64,000 nucleotides of DNA from Jacaranda mimosifolia (taxonomy: Eukaryota; Streptophyta; Magnoliopsida; Lamiales; Bignoniaceae), in the NCBI GenBank assembly GCA_018894105.1, contig CM032128.1, positions 18,209,001-18,273,000 on the forward strand, in the 5' to 3' direction. Below are positions 32,968-45,491 of the stretch, piece after piece (within the stretch, counting starts at the first letter, position 1; each line of letters begins with the position of its first letter). Made by a program: the position numbers and the translations under genes. The notes below the pieces were generated by a model. The model worked only from the letters and a program-made list of their open reading frames with translations, was not told where the DNA came from and made no database searches.

Positions 32968-34939
32968 CTAAATCATGCTTAATTTTAGATTTTTTGTTGA
33001 TGATTGATTCATGTGATGGATTGATCATAATCACCAAATTCTTGATTCATATGATGGATTGGAGTGTTTGGTTGATGTTGTGTGTGGCTTCTTGATTGAT
33101 GAATTGAAAGCATGCTAATATGTGTTTTAAGTATTATTTCATATGATTAGTATATTTTGATTCATAGCTATTAATGTTGTATGTTGATTTAGCATTAATT
33201 TATGTTATATGTTAATATAGCATGTTGATGGTTAGCTAAAATAGTTTTGGTCATTTTTGGATCCAATGTGATTGGAGTTTTGTTGGAGATTTTTGAAAAA
33301 TTCGATTCTCACCTAAACTTGATTTTTGAAGCTTAATTGAGAACTTAAATTTCCAATTTTAAAATGTGATTTAGATCTGGAAATTAGTCTATAATTTGTG
33401 ATTTAATATTTAGAAAGAGTTCTAGAATTTTTGGTGGACAAAAGTTGAGCTAAAAATCAATTTGACTAGCCTTTACCCCAAAATAGGGGCTGCTGGCCAG
33501 CCTTGGCGCAAGCTCTCGGCCACTGCCCAGCCACGCGCCTGGCACAGCCAACAGTGCCTAGTTATGGATTGGGTAGGTTTTGAACTTGATTTTTTTGCTC
33601 CTTTAGTGGCTAGAAATGATGTTAAATCATGTGTTATGGATGCACAAGTGTTGTGCAAGTTCTTAATATAATGTTTGTCATTTTTCAAGCTCCTTAAATC
33701 TTGTTAAAGTCACTCTCCAACTATTGCATAAGTATTATGCATGTCCAATTATTTGTTACTTTGATTAGCATTTAATTATTGGAATTAATTGTTAATTCTA
33801 GATTTGTTTATTGTTCATTTAATTGTTGAATGGATGATGAATGAATGGGGATGATCATGAGCTATTAATATTAATTTTATTTATTTCAAATTGTTCAAAT
33901 GGGTTGTATTAAATTAGGGCTTGCATGCCTCTTTATTTCTGCCTTATAAATGTTATGAGAGTAGAATCATGAGGAGTGAGGATTTCTTTCTTATGTAAAA
34001 GTTACATGAAGCAAATGAGACCTTAAAGGAATAGAGACTTTTGAAGACCCATGAATGTATGGGATACACTCATATAATAACTCGATTTAATCAACCCACC
34101 TAAAATCAACTAGGTGGTGCACTTGTGGCTCTAAGTGCACCACTTGGTTAGGCTCATGATCATCCCACCCTAGAGGCATGCTAGGCGCATTTACTTATTT
34201 ATGTTTTCCATATCCTATTGATGTATGAAATGCATTGTTAGGATATAGAAAACCTAAATAAGAAGATAAAATGATGAGATCTTTGCAAGCAAAAACCCTG
34301 CACTTACAATGTCCTTCAAATATTAAAAGAGTTTTGATTTGGAATGGATATAAATATTAAGTTGAAATGGATATAAATTAAAAGAGTTTTGATTAATCCA
34401 AGCCTTCTACCAACAGTATGTGGCATGACAATGCTACCATTATTTGTGTGATATCTCACGAGTTGTGGGTCATACTTATAATGGAAAATTTTGACCATAT
34501 ACTTCACATATGATGCACTTTTGATTTGAGAACGTCCATGCTTTGTCACATGTATCGTGGGATGTCATGGTGCCCATCTCAAATTAAAGCTTGATTGGTA
34601 GGTCCAAATTAACACCTATTAGTATGGATGTCTCACAAGCCGTAGGTCCATATGAAAAGTGAGGCAGAATATCTCTAGAGTTGCATAAGATGCAATTAGC
34701 AAAAGTTGCTTACCTTTCAATTGTTTGTGGACATCTCACAAGTTGTGGGCCTACTTCTAAGTCCTTGAGATCTGGATTCTCACTAGAAAATATGATTTCC
34801 TGAATTCTTCTTGGAGGTGAAGAATATGATAAAATAGTGAGATGAGACATACTTGAAAGACCATGAACATATTTTTAATATCAAATTGAATCGCATGTTT
34901 ATTCTTTTTTTCGCCTTTGAGGATTTGTAAAATCTCAAG
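32968..34939 (+). other. 5' leader of copia F
   Basis: Untranslated leader with the GC-rich island at 33477-33566 (GGCTGCTGGCCAGCC, GCCCAGCCACGCGCC) and four spaced motifs at 34454, 34547, 34631 and 34733 (for example CTCACGAGTTGTGGGTC). No real ORF is present; the two overlapping ORFs at 33462-33688 reflect the GC-rich patch. Confidence 0.72.
34454..34753 (+). repeat. Four spaced leader motifs in copia F
   Basis: CTCACGAGTTGTGGGTC-like copies start near 34454, 34547, 34631 and 34733. Spacing is about 93, 84 and 102 bases, close to element A. Confidence 0.5.
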
Positions 34940-35745
34940 AATCGCTTAATCTTCCACTTAACATTATTTTGAAAACCAAAAAACCAACCAGGTTAAACTT
35001 CCATCATTGACTTAACATCCAAAATCATTCTAGATTCATAGAAGCGGATATATCTCCTACATCATAGTGCCCCTAATCCTATGCGGATTAAAGTAGATCA
35101 AGAGACACGTGAAAAGTTTACTAATTGGGTTTAGGATCATTCTATTCCATAGTCTCATGATGGCATCTACAGACCTTAAAAGTCTCAAAGACACATGAAT
35201 AATACCTTGGTTAAAATTTACAAGAGTTGAAAAGCAAACAAGGTATGAGAAGGTCATGTCATCATAAGAGATTTTTTCTAGCTAGGATGGATGTGAAGTC
35301 ATATGTCATCAACTACGGTCTAAAGATGATTAGGCTTAGATAAGCTTTTTCTATTTAGACGTCATGATAGACGATGATCTCCATGAGGATTTGATCCATC
35401 CTTACTAAGTTTCATTTATCAAAGTTTTGATCTAGAAGGAGACTTCCATGACAAGAGCAAACCTTTGACACTTGTTTCCTCCTCCAAGTCTAGGGGCCCC
35501 AGGGGTGCTAGAAAGGGAGGTAAAGGAAGAAAAGTTCTTCCTCTAAGGGAAAACAACTATTAAAGGCATCCAGAGGAGTCTAGAAGATTATAGAGCATAT
35601 AATCGGTATTATTTGTTTCTACTTTGGCGAGATAGACCATTAGAAGCCATTTTGCAAGGAATACCTTGCAACCCTTTGCAAGGGTAGATACTTTATTGAA
35701 GTGCATTTAAGGATAAATTTTCCTCATGGATATATGATACCATAT
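34940..35745 (+). pseudogene. gag: copia F gag, highly decayed
   Basis: Only short matches to gag remain (PTRLNF near 34995, a Lys/Gly-rich stretch near 35500, CFYFGEI at the zinc-knuckle position, GRYFIEVHLR near 35685). Many stops and small indels are present. It is the oldest-looking gag in the window. Confidence 0.7.
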
Positions 35746-36924
35746 GTGGTTCTTATCTTTGTAAGTTGTTACAAAGAATAAGAAAAAAGAATAAAACTAA
35801 GTGATGTGGATATGATCCACCGCCTTGGCTAAGGAGCAAGAGTTGTGACCAAAGCTAAGGGCGTATAATAAGTTGGACTTAGGGAACTCCATAATTATAT
35901 TGAACCCTTGTTATTATGTGCCATATATTGTTGATGACATTATTTCAAATTCCTGTTTTGGATTAGTGAAGGATTTGATCCTTCTATATCAAATGGGAGA
36001 TTGAAGGCATTAAAGAATGGATTCTTTAATTGCTTATGGTACACTTAACAAAGGATTTTACATATTGAATTCTGAACCATCAGTAATGCACTTTCAACAA
36101 AGTAAGAAAAATTAGATATCCAAGAAAATACCATTTTATGACATGCAAGACTTGGACATATTTCTAAAAATAGGATGAACAAGTTAGAAGCTCTCAAAGC
36201 ATTAAATATTAGTGGCATTGAGGATCTTCCTACATGTGAATCTTGTTTAAAGAGAAAAATGACCAAGGCTCTCTTTGTAGGATAAATGGAGCACTCCAAA
36301 AGTCTCTTGGATTTGATCCGTACGGACGTTTGTGGACCACTAAATGTTAGTAGGAGAGGAGGCTATTCCTACTTCATTATCTTCACCGATGACTATAGTC
36401 AGTTCGAATACGTGTTTCTTTTGAAGAAAAAGTCCAAAGCCTTTAAAAAGTTCAAACTGTATAGGAGTGAAGTGGAAAAGCAATTAGGACTAAGCATTAA
36501 AGCTCTTTGATCGGATTGAGGGGGAGAATACTTAAGCACCGAATCCTTAGATTATCTAAAGAATAATGGGATTCTCTCTCTCAATGGACTCCACACAGCA
36601 TATCCCAAGACAATGGAGTAGTTGAGAGGAAAAGGCGTACCTTATTGGACATGGTACGTTCCATGTTGAGCTTCTTCGATGTGCCTACATCCTTTTTTGG
36701 GATACGCCTTATTGACGACAGTGAAGTTACTAAGTGTAGTACCTTCAAAGTCGGTCCAAAACATCATATGAGATATGGTATGACAAAGCACCCTCTTACC
36801 AATATATCAAAGTTTGGGGATCTCCTGCCTACATGAGATGAACAACCTTGTACAAGTCAGTGGGATACCCTAGAGAGTCTATGGGTTACTATTTCTATGA
36901 TACCTCGGAACAAAAGATATTTAT
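35746..36924 (+). pseudogene. pol: copia F protease and integrase, N-terminal part
   Basis: Pre-integrase (MNKLEALKALNISGIEDLPTC near 36175-36240) and integrase: LIRTDVCGPLNVSRRGGYSY, FIIFTDDYSQFEYVFLLKK, EVEKQLGLSIKAL, GGEYLSTESLDYL, GYYFYDTSEQKIF. The longest open pieces are 36286-36510 and 36645-36836. A stop falls next to the second Asp region. It is interrupted at 36925 by element G, and its continuation is deleted. Confidence 0.83.
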
Positions 36925-39147
36925 TGAAAGCTAGTAAGGTACTAGGATCCAATTATAAAAACTTCAAAAGTTTCATAAACTAGTGCTTACACGCTAACTA
37001 GGATCAAATCATGCTTAAGATTTAGATTAGGATAGAGTGTTACCTTGAAATTTCAAAATCCAAGGAGAATGAGGTGAACTCTTCACATATCCAAAAACTA
37101 TCAGAAATTGCGCAACAGGAGATGAGCGATTTTTGCCTCTATCAAATCACCTCCAAAAATCATGAAAAACATTACTAGAGCTGTTCAACACCTTGGGGAA
37201 CTCTAAAAAAAATTCAGGCCAAAAAGGTTTTTGGATCTCCCTGGAGAAAATCGCCAAACCAGACTCGGTGCAATGGATCTCCAAATCGTAGCAAACAAAG
37301 TAGTTTTCCTCTATTGATATGATCCACATACCAAATAGATCTTCCAAAATCTCTAGCCTAAAATCTTGAATAAGGCCAGAGATTAGCTATGGTGGAGGCC
37401 GATTTTGGTAGGGAAGAAGAAGAAAAAACAAAACTTTCAACACATGAATGCAATGCTTGCAAGTATTTTGGAGAAAATGGGGGAGAATATAATTCTTCAC
37501 ACCTTTTGACATAATGACCAGCTCTCTCTTTCTCTATATATATATCTATATATAGAGGCTGGAAAGTGTGATGCCAAGGTTGCATCACACCTCCCGTGAG
37601 GCTAAGGGATGGCCAATATTGGCAAATGCAAATTCAAATCTAATTTAAATTTCACTTGCATTTTAATTACATTTGAAATCTAATTTCAAGTTAATTAAAA
37701 TGCTAATTCAAATGAAAATTTCAATTGAATTTTCCCTTCAAAATGTGGTCTTCCCATTAATTAAATTAAATACTTTAATTTCATTAATTAATCTTTGACT
37801 TGTTCTTAAGTCAAATAAGCTCAACTCTTAAACTAGAATTTTGTTAACTTAACTCTTTAAGTTAACTTGACCAATTGATGGTTATATTGACACCAAATAA
37901 TTAACTTCTTAATTATTGGTCTAATTTAACTCATTAAATTAATTGATTAATTTAACACTTAAATTAATCAAGCCAAAATTGACCTTCAAAATTGGCACCT
38001 CAAAATCAATCCACTAGGAGACTTTTTCTAACACTTAGAAAATCTTTTCTCCATTAACTAATTGGCTTTTGTGTGTGACCCAATAGGTTCTAACATTCAT
38101 TGGACATGGGCTCACAACTCCTTATGACTTTTGAATATCATATATTCAATTTAGTTCAAAATACTTTAAAACTAATCGACTCAATTCAATTAATCTCATT
38201 AATTAAAGAGTACCCAATTTCCATGGTCGATGTCCAACCTGAAGCCCATGGAGCCTAACTAAGTGGCTGAAATGAACATTCTGGAGAACTATTATAGCTC
38301 TACGCATACCATGCAAATATGATCCTTTCATCTCCTATATCCCGAAAGAGGCCTAGGGCAAGATATTTGTCGGCTCCCTAATAACCTCGATATTATGCTT
38401 CTATTCTCAATGTTCCCCTTATGTGACCTCATCTTTGGAAAACTTCTTTTTCAAATTATTACACCACCTTGCGCAAGGATTTCTTGGAATCAATTATTAT
38501 AGAATACATAGGAGATGCACTTTCCCTTCACAAAAGCGATGAGTCAGATTCCATCTTAGATCTCACAAACCTCCATGTCAAATAGCTCATACCCAACCTC
38601 AACCCGAAAGACCTACTGAGTGGTCAAGGAAGAGTCAAAGCATGAGGACTAGACACAAGGTTACCATGGATCCTCAAGTCAGAGGACTAATAATATGCAC
38701 TAGCGTAAGCTGGAGAATTTGCCACTGCCGACTTGCCACTTCGGCTATTAATGGATTCTCTGGTAGGTCTTCAGTGCCTTGTTCTCTAACAAGCACCCAC
38801 TAATATGCACCCATATCTCATATGGTTGCTCATGGAATGGAGAAAGATCCAACTCTTAGATTTGTGCATCGTCAGTACAAGTCTATCCAGATCTTAGATG
38901 CCTTATCTCATAAGATCCTACGACTTTCAAGATTTAAGATCACGACAGTATGAGACTTACTCCATGGTCATCGAACCAAGTCCCGTAGTCATAAGTGACC
39001 TAGGGGCTTCATCCAAATGCTAGTGAAGTAATAAAGAGCATAAGATGAAGATGGTCATATAAAGAATATCATTCAGTCAAGATTGTTTTACAAGGAAATA
39101 GTTTTTACAAGGTCAATCTATTTGGCTTGCCAGGCATTATTCCAATA
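36925..39147 (-). repeat. 3' LTR of copia G
   Basis: Starts TGAAAGCTAG and ends near TTCCAATA (terminal CCAACA mutated). It is about 2.2 kb. The promoter palindrome and TATA tract lie at about 37535-37592 on the minus strand. Confidence 0.88.
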
Positions 39148-39161
39148 ATCTCTCACTTACC

Positions 39162-39720
39162 CTAAAGCGAATGCCCCATGGCCTTGAGACCCATCTTCTC
39201 AAGATGTTCTTCAAAGACCTTTTGCGTTAGAGATTTTGTCAGTGGATCTGCTATATTCTTTTTCGAGGTAACTCTCTCCACTCGAATGTCGTCTCTATCA
39301 ATGATCTCCCAGATCAAATGATTTCGCCTCAAAATACGCCTGAATTTTTGATGAGATCTTGGCTCTTTGGCTTGCACCACTGCCCCAATGTTATCACAAT
39401 AGACAACCACTGCCCCAATGTTGTCACAATGCTAGGAACTACATTCAACTCTTGAATGAAGTTTTTAATCTAAATACCTTCCTTTGCAGCTTCTGAAGCC
39501 ACAATGTGTTCTGCTTCAGTGGTGGAATTAGTCGTGGTGTATACCAATCTAGTTTCAATTCTCCATTGCTGTATGCTAAAAAAAAATCCTTAGTCCTTCT
39601 CAAGTATTTAAAGATTGCTTTCACGGCTATCCAGTGACTCTCACAGGGATTGGATTGGAACCTACTCGTAACACTTAGTGAGTGTACTACATCCAATCTT
39701 GTACATTAAACTGAATACAT
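39162..39720 (-). pseudogene. pol: copia G RNase H remnant
   Basis: Minus-strand pieces 39162-39410 (VVYCDNIGAVVQAKEPRSHQ, IADPLTKSLTQKVFEEHLEK) and 39445-39696 (CESHWIAVKAIFKYLRRTKD). A deletion near 39540 removes the SWKSSKQDT region, joining GELKLDWYT to the TTEAEH region. A short CAACCACTGCCCCAATGTT repeat near 39380-39425 is a local duplication. Confidence 0.83.
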
Positions 39721-39762
39721 TATGCTACCAATAGCAGAGACATAAGGTATGTGAGACATCCC

Positions 39763-40570
39763 TCATTTCTCTTTTTTTATCTTGGGGGCCATACACTTGG
39801 ACAAACGAATGCCATGTCCCATGGAAATAAATCCCTTCTTGGATTCTTCCATACTAAACCTCTTTAGTATCTTATCAATGTATGTGGTTTGGGATAGCCC
39901 CAGCATCCTCTCAGATCTATCTCTATAGGTACATATTCCTAATACGTAGGATGCTTCTCCCAAATCCTTCATAGAGAATTGTGTAGATAACTACGCTTTA
40001 GTACACTCTAACATCCTACCTCATTCCCAGTGAAAAGGATGTGATCGACATAAAGCACAATAAACTGTACACTACTCCTATTAGCCTTTTTATGCACACA
40101 TGGTTCATACATATTTTTGACAAAGCCAAATGATTTGGCCATTTTGTCAAAACATATGTTCCAACTTCGAGATACTTGTTTGATCCATAAATGGATCTCT
40201 GGAGTTTGCAAACCTTTTCCTCACTGCCCTTGGATGTAAAACCTTGTGGTTGCTCTATATAAATTTCTTCTTCAATGTCTCCATTGAGGAAAGCGATTTT
40301 CACGTCTATTTGCCATATCTCATAGTCATAATATGCGGTTATGGCAAGTAGAATTTGAATGGACTTTGGCATTGCGACTGGTGAAAATTTTTATTCAAAA
40401 TCAATACCGGGTCTTTGAGTATAACCTTTTGCCACTAGTCGCGCCTTGAAAGTCACAATTTCTCCATCAACTCTAAGCTTTCACTTATAGATCCACTTGC
40501 AACCAACGGGAACTATTCCTTTTGATGGATCTACCAAAGTCCATACTTTGTTTGAGTACATAGAGTCCAT
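39763..40570 (-). pseudogene. pol: copia G reverse transcriptase, active site altered
   Basis: Pieces 40016-40372 (PKSIQILLAITAYYDYEIWQ, KIAFLNGDIEEEIYIEQPQG, CKLQRSIYGSNKYLEVG), 40008-40211 and 39763-39972 (MKDLGEASYVLGICTYRDR). The YVDD box reads YVDH at 40041-40052. Frameshifts divide the domain. Confidence 0.87.
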
Positions 40571-40725
40571 TTCAGATCTCATGGCATCTAGCCAACATCC
40601 AGAATCTATGTCCAACATGAATGAATCATTATCCGATTTGCCTATTTCATAAAGGAATCTGAACCTTTCGGGTTGCTTCTTGATTCAGTTTGACCTACGT
40701 GAGGTCTTGTGTGAGGCTCTTGTTG

Positions 40726-41580
40726 CTAATTTTTTTCCACCGCTTGTGGGATATATTGATAATCTTGAACTTCATCAAATTCAATGACAACGCCATTTCT
40801 ATCTAATAGAAATTGCTTTTCCAAAAAGTAGACGTTCCTCAAAATAAACACCTTTTGTTCCGTGGGATCATAGAAATAGTAACCCATAAACTCTCCAGGG
40901 TATCCCACAAACTTACACAAGGTAGATCTACTATCCAACTTATCTCTTATTGTTTGTCTCACATAGGCAGGAGATCCCCAAACTTTAAGATAATTGTAAG
41001 AAGGTACTTTGCCATGCCATATCTCATACGGTGTTCGTGGCACCAACTTAGATGGTATTATATTTAGTAGCATCGCCACTGTGTTTAAGGCATATCCCCA
41101 AAAGGATATGAGTACATCGAAAAAGCTCATCATGGAACGTACCAAGTCCAACAAGATACGATTTCTCTTTTCGGCTACTCCATTGTGTTGGGGTGTGCCG
41201 GGTGGTGTCTATTGAAAGAGAATCTCATTCTCTTTAGATAATCCAAGAATTCGATACTCAAGTATTCTCCCCCTCGACCTGATCAAATTACTTAGCGCCA
41301 ATTTGCTTTTCCACTTCACTCCTATACGCTTTGAACTTTTCAAAGGCTTTGGACTTGTTCTTCATAAGAAACATGTGTCCAAGCTGACTATAGTCACGGG
41401 TGAAGGTAATGAAGTAGGAATAACCTCTTCTCCCACTAACTCTTAGTGGTCCACAAATGTCTATATGGATTAAATAAGCCTTGGTCATTTTTTCCTTTAA
41501 ACAAGATTCACAAATAGAAAGATCCTCAATGCAACTAACATTTAGTGCTTTGAGAGCTTCTAACTTGTTCATCCTATTTC
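40726..41580 (-). pseudogene. pol: copia G integrase
   Basis: Open pieces 41288-41572 (MNKLEALKALNVSCIEDLSIC, LIHIDICGPLRVSGRRGYSYF, YSQLGHMFLMKNKSKAFEKF) and 40726-41154 (MLDLVRSMMSFFDVLISFWG, PYEIWHGKVPSYNYLKVWGS, KFVGYPGEFMGYYFYDPTEQK). The SDRGGEY region between them is disrupted. Confidence 0.87.
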
Positions 41581-42037
41581 TAGAAATATGTCAAAGTCTT
41601 GCATGCCACAAAATGGCATCTTCTTGGTTATCTAACTTTCTTTTACTTGATTGAATATGCATTAGTGAAGCTTGAGAATCAAGTATGTACAATCTATTTA
41701 TTAATGTACCTTGAACAATCAAAGAACCATTTTTAATGCTTTCAACTTCCCATTTGATATAGAAAAATCAAATCCTTCATTATCTAAAAGGGGAATTGAA
41801 ATAATATTTTTAACAAGATGAGGTACATAATAAATCGGATCAAGTACAATGCAAGCATTCCCCTAGTCCAACTTGATAACACCTTGGAAAGTAGCTGCAC
41901 CTCTTGCTCCATTTCCTAAGCAGAGGATCATATACCCTTCACGAAGACTCCTTCTTCTTTCTATCATTATAATGAGTTACAAAGGTGAGAACCACATGCA
42001 GTATCAAATACCTATGTGGAAGAATTAGTCGCCACGT
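41581..42037 (-). pseudogene. pol: copia G pre-integrase and protease region
   Basis: Minus-strand homology to LWHARLxHIS, KNIISIPLLDNEGFDF and KLKxxKNGSL with several indels. A protease-like VFDTACGSHLCNSL is read at about 41965-42012. Confidence 0.72.
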
Positions 42038-42877
42038 TCACTTCAATAAAGTACATACCCTTCTCAAGGGTTGCAAGGTAAGCTTTGCAATTTCTTTTCC
42101 AATGCTTCTTTTTGCCATAATGGAAACAACTAGCTTCAGTTTTAACCTTCTTCTGAACCCTCCCAGAACTCTTCTCGGGTTGCTTTCCTTCGAGGTAAAA
42201 CTTTTCTTCCTCTTACCTCCCTTTCTAGGACCCCTGGGGCCCTTCAACTTGTAGAAGGATGTAAGCATAAGAGGCTTCTCCTTTCTCATAGTCGCCTCCA
42301 TGGTTACAAGCATATTAATCAATTCGTTAATCGTAACATCTTGCTTAGACATATTGAAGTTCATAACGAATTGATCATATAATGGTGGCAATAACTGTAG
42401 GATCAAATCTACATAAAGATCATTGTCCATGACCACATCTAACTGTCCAAGCTTCTCAATGAGTCTAATCATCTTAAGGCCATGAACATGGACATTTGGC
42501 CCTTCTCTCATCCTTGTTATAAAGAGTTTCTGGGACAAAGCGAACCTTTTGTGTCTACTTTGTACACCATAAAACTCTTGCAAGTGTACATAGATCTCTC
42601 AAGCATGTTTCATGTGCTCATGAATCTTTTGGAGCTCGTTGGACATAGATGCCATCATAACATGCCTCACTTGTAGATCATCATCTACAAATTTCATGAA
42701 CATTTCACGGTGTTCATTGGTGATGTCATCACCAAGTGTATCCATGGGACTTTGATCAAGGACGTAAATCCGTTTTTCAGAGTCAAGAATGATTTTAAGA
42801 TTTCTCAACCAATCTTGGAAGTTTAGCCCAATGAGTTTATTGGTTTCCAAAATCGATGCGAGTGGATTTTTAACCAT
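42038..42877 (-). pseudogene. gag: copia G gag
   Basis: Two open pieces: 42599-42877, starting MVKNPLASILETNKLIGLNF, and 42038-42583 (QEFYGVQSRHKRFALSQKLF, GLKMIRLIEKLGQLDVVMDN, a Lys-rich linker). They are separated by a stop at the HMKHA-to-EIYVHLQEFYG position. The zinc knuckle is out of frame and its second Cys codon reads Tyr (CFHYGKKKHWKRNC). Confidence 0.88.
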
Positions 42878-44846
42878 TTTCTTTGAAGATTTTGAAAATC
42901 TACAAGAGGTGATAAAAAGAGTATAAGCATGGGACTGAGCTTGATATTAAAAAACATGTTTTATGTTATTTCAAGCATGTTTTCCTTCTACTATTTTATC
43001 AAATTCTTCACCCCTTAGAAGAATTTAGAAAATCATATTTCCCAGTGAGAATCAAGATCCCAAGGACTTGCAAGTGGACCCCTATAACCGGATATATATC
43101 CACGAGCAATCCAAAGGTAAGCAACTTTTGCTAATTGCATCTCATGCAATTCTTGATATATTTTGCCTCACTATTTCATGTAGATCTCCTAATGGACGAC
43201 CTCTACATTAATCGATGTTAAGTCAAACTTACCAATCAATCTTTGATTCAAGACGGGCACAACAACATCCCTCGTAATCGAGCGTATAATGTGTGGGCGT
43301 TCTTAAATCAAAAGTGCATCTCATGCAAAGCATATGGTCACAGCTTTCCACCTAAGTATAACCCCCATAACTAGATGTATATCATACAAAGGTGGTAGCA
43401 TCATCATGTCACATACTATTAGTAGAAGGCTTAGATTAATTAAAACTTTTTTAATTTATATCCATTTTGACTTAATATTTGAAAAACACTTAGACATTCT
43501 AAGTTGAGGGATTTTGCTTGCAAAGATCTCATCATTTTATCTTCTTATTTAGGTTTTCTATACCCTAAACATGCATCTCATACATTAATAGGATATGAAA
43601 GCATAAATAAGTAAATGCGCCTAGCATGCTCCTAGGGTGGGATGACCATAAGCCTAACTAAGTGGTGCACTTAGAGCCACAGGTGCACCACCCGGTTGAT
43701 TTTAGGTGGGTTGATTAAATCTAACTATTATATGAGTGTATCCCATATATTAATGGGTCTTCAGAAGTCTCCATGCCTCCAAGGCCTCTTTTGCTCCATA
43801 TAACTTGTACATGAGAAGGAAATCCTCACTCTTACTGATTCTGCTCTCATAACATTTATAAGGTAGAAATAACGAGGCATGCAAGCCTCAATTTAATACA
43901 ACTCATTTCAACAACTTGAAACAAGTAAAATCAATATTAAAGGCTCATGATCATCCCCATTCATTCATAATCCATTCAACAATTAAATGAACAATAAATA
44001 AATCTAGAATTAACAATTAATTATAACAATTAAATGTTTGTCTCATAAACAAATAATTGAACAAGCATAACATTTATGCCATAATTGGAAGATCAACTTT
44101 AACAAATTCTCAAAAGCATTAAAAAATATCAAACATAATTTTGAGAACTTGCACAACACTTGTACATCTAACATATGTGATGCAAAAACTTATTGAGCAT
44201 TAAAGGAGTTGGAAAAAATAAATCTAAGCTCACCAAAAACTAGACTGCCACCCAGCCTGGGCGCACGGCTGGGTAGGCCGCGGGCAAAGCATACGCACAG
44301 TGCCCCACCAGCAGCCGGTTGTGTGCGGCAGCCCTCTGTTTTGGGCTTCAAAGTGTGCCAAATGCTTTTTTTCGCTCAACTTTCATGCACCAATAATTTT
44401 AGCACATGTTCCCAACATTAAAACACACATTATAGATGAATTTTCAGATTCAAAACCTCTTTTAAAAATGGAAATTCAAGTGCTCCATCATACCTTCAAA
44501 AATTAGAAAAAGCCAGAATCATATTCTTCAAAATCTCCAATATAACTCCAATCAAATTGGATCTAAAAATGACCAAAACTCTTTTGATCAATCAACAACA
44601 TGCTATATCATCATATAATATCAATAAATGCTAAATCAACATTCATCATTATAAATTAAAATATACTAAAACATGAATCAACACTTAAAACATATAATAT
44701 CATGCTTTCAACTCATCAATTAAGGAACCACACACATCATCAACCAAACACTCCAATCCATCATATGAATCGAGAATTTGGTGGTCTAGATTAATCCATC
44801 ACATAAATCAATCATCCAAAGAAAATCCAAATCTAAGCATGATCTA
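42878..44846 (-). other. 5' leader of copia G
   Basis: Leader between primer-binding site and gag. It has the leader motifs at about 43079-43390 and the GC-rich island at 44246-44345 (GCCCAGCCTGGGCGC, GGCAGCCC). No coding sequence is supported. Confidence 0.72.
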
Positions 44847-44859
44847 GGCTCTTATACCA
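44847..44859 (-). other. Primer-binding site of copia G
   Basis: On the minus strand it reads TGGTATAAGAGCC, the initiator-Met site with one changed base, two bases from the LTR. Confidence 0.82.
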
Positions 44860-44861
44860 CT

Positions 44862-45457
44862 TGAAAGCTAGGAAGGCACTAGGATCCAATTATAAAAACT
44901 TCAAAAGCTTAATAAAGTAGCGCTTACAGGCTAACTAGGATCAAATCATGTTTAAGATTTAGATTAGGATAGAGTGTTACCTTGAAATTGCAAATTCCAA
45001 GGAGAATGAGGTGAACTCTTTACCTATCCAGAAACTGTTAGAAATTCCGCAGCAGGAGATGAGCGATTTTTCCTCTATCAAATCACCTCCAAAAATCATG
45101 AAAAAATTACTGGAGCTACTCAACACCTTGGGAAACACTCAGTAAAAATTTGGGCCAAAAAGGTTCTTGGATGTCCCCAGAGAAAATCGCTTAATCAAAT
45201 TATGTGTAATGGATCTCCAAACGATATCAAACAAAGTAGTTTGCCTCTATTGATATGATCCACACACCAAATAGATCTTCCAATATCTCTAGCCTACAAG
45301 CTGGAATATGGCTAGAGATTAGATATGGTGGAGGATGATTTTGGTAGGGTAGAAGAAGAAAAAACAAAGCCTTCAACACACGAATGCAATGCTCGCAAGG
45401 ATTTTGGAGGGAATGGTGGAGAATCTAATTCTTCACACCTTTTGACATAATGACCAG

Positions 45458-45491
<34 letters not shown>

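Noticed and set aside
33462..33688. Two overlapping short ORFs in the F leader
   Set aside because: They coincide with the GC-rich island and are not conserved as ORFs in A, B or G.
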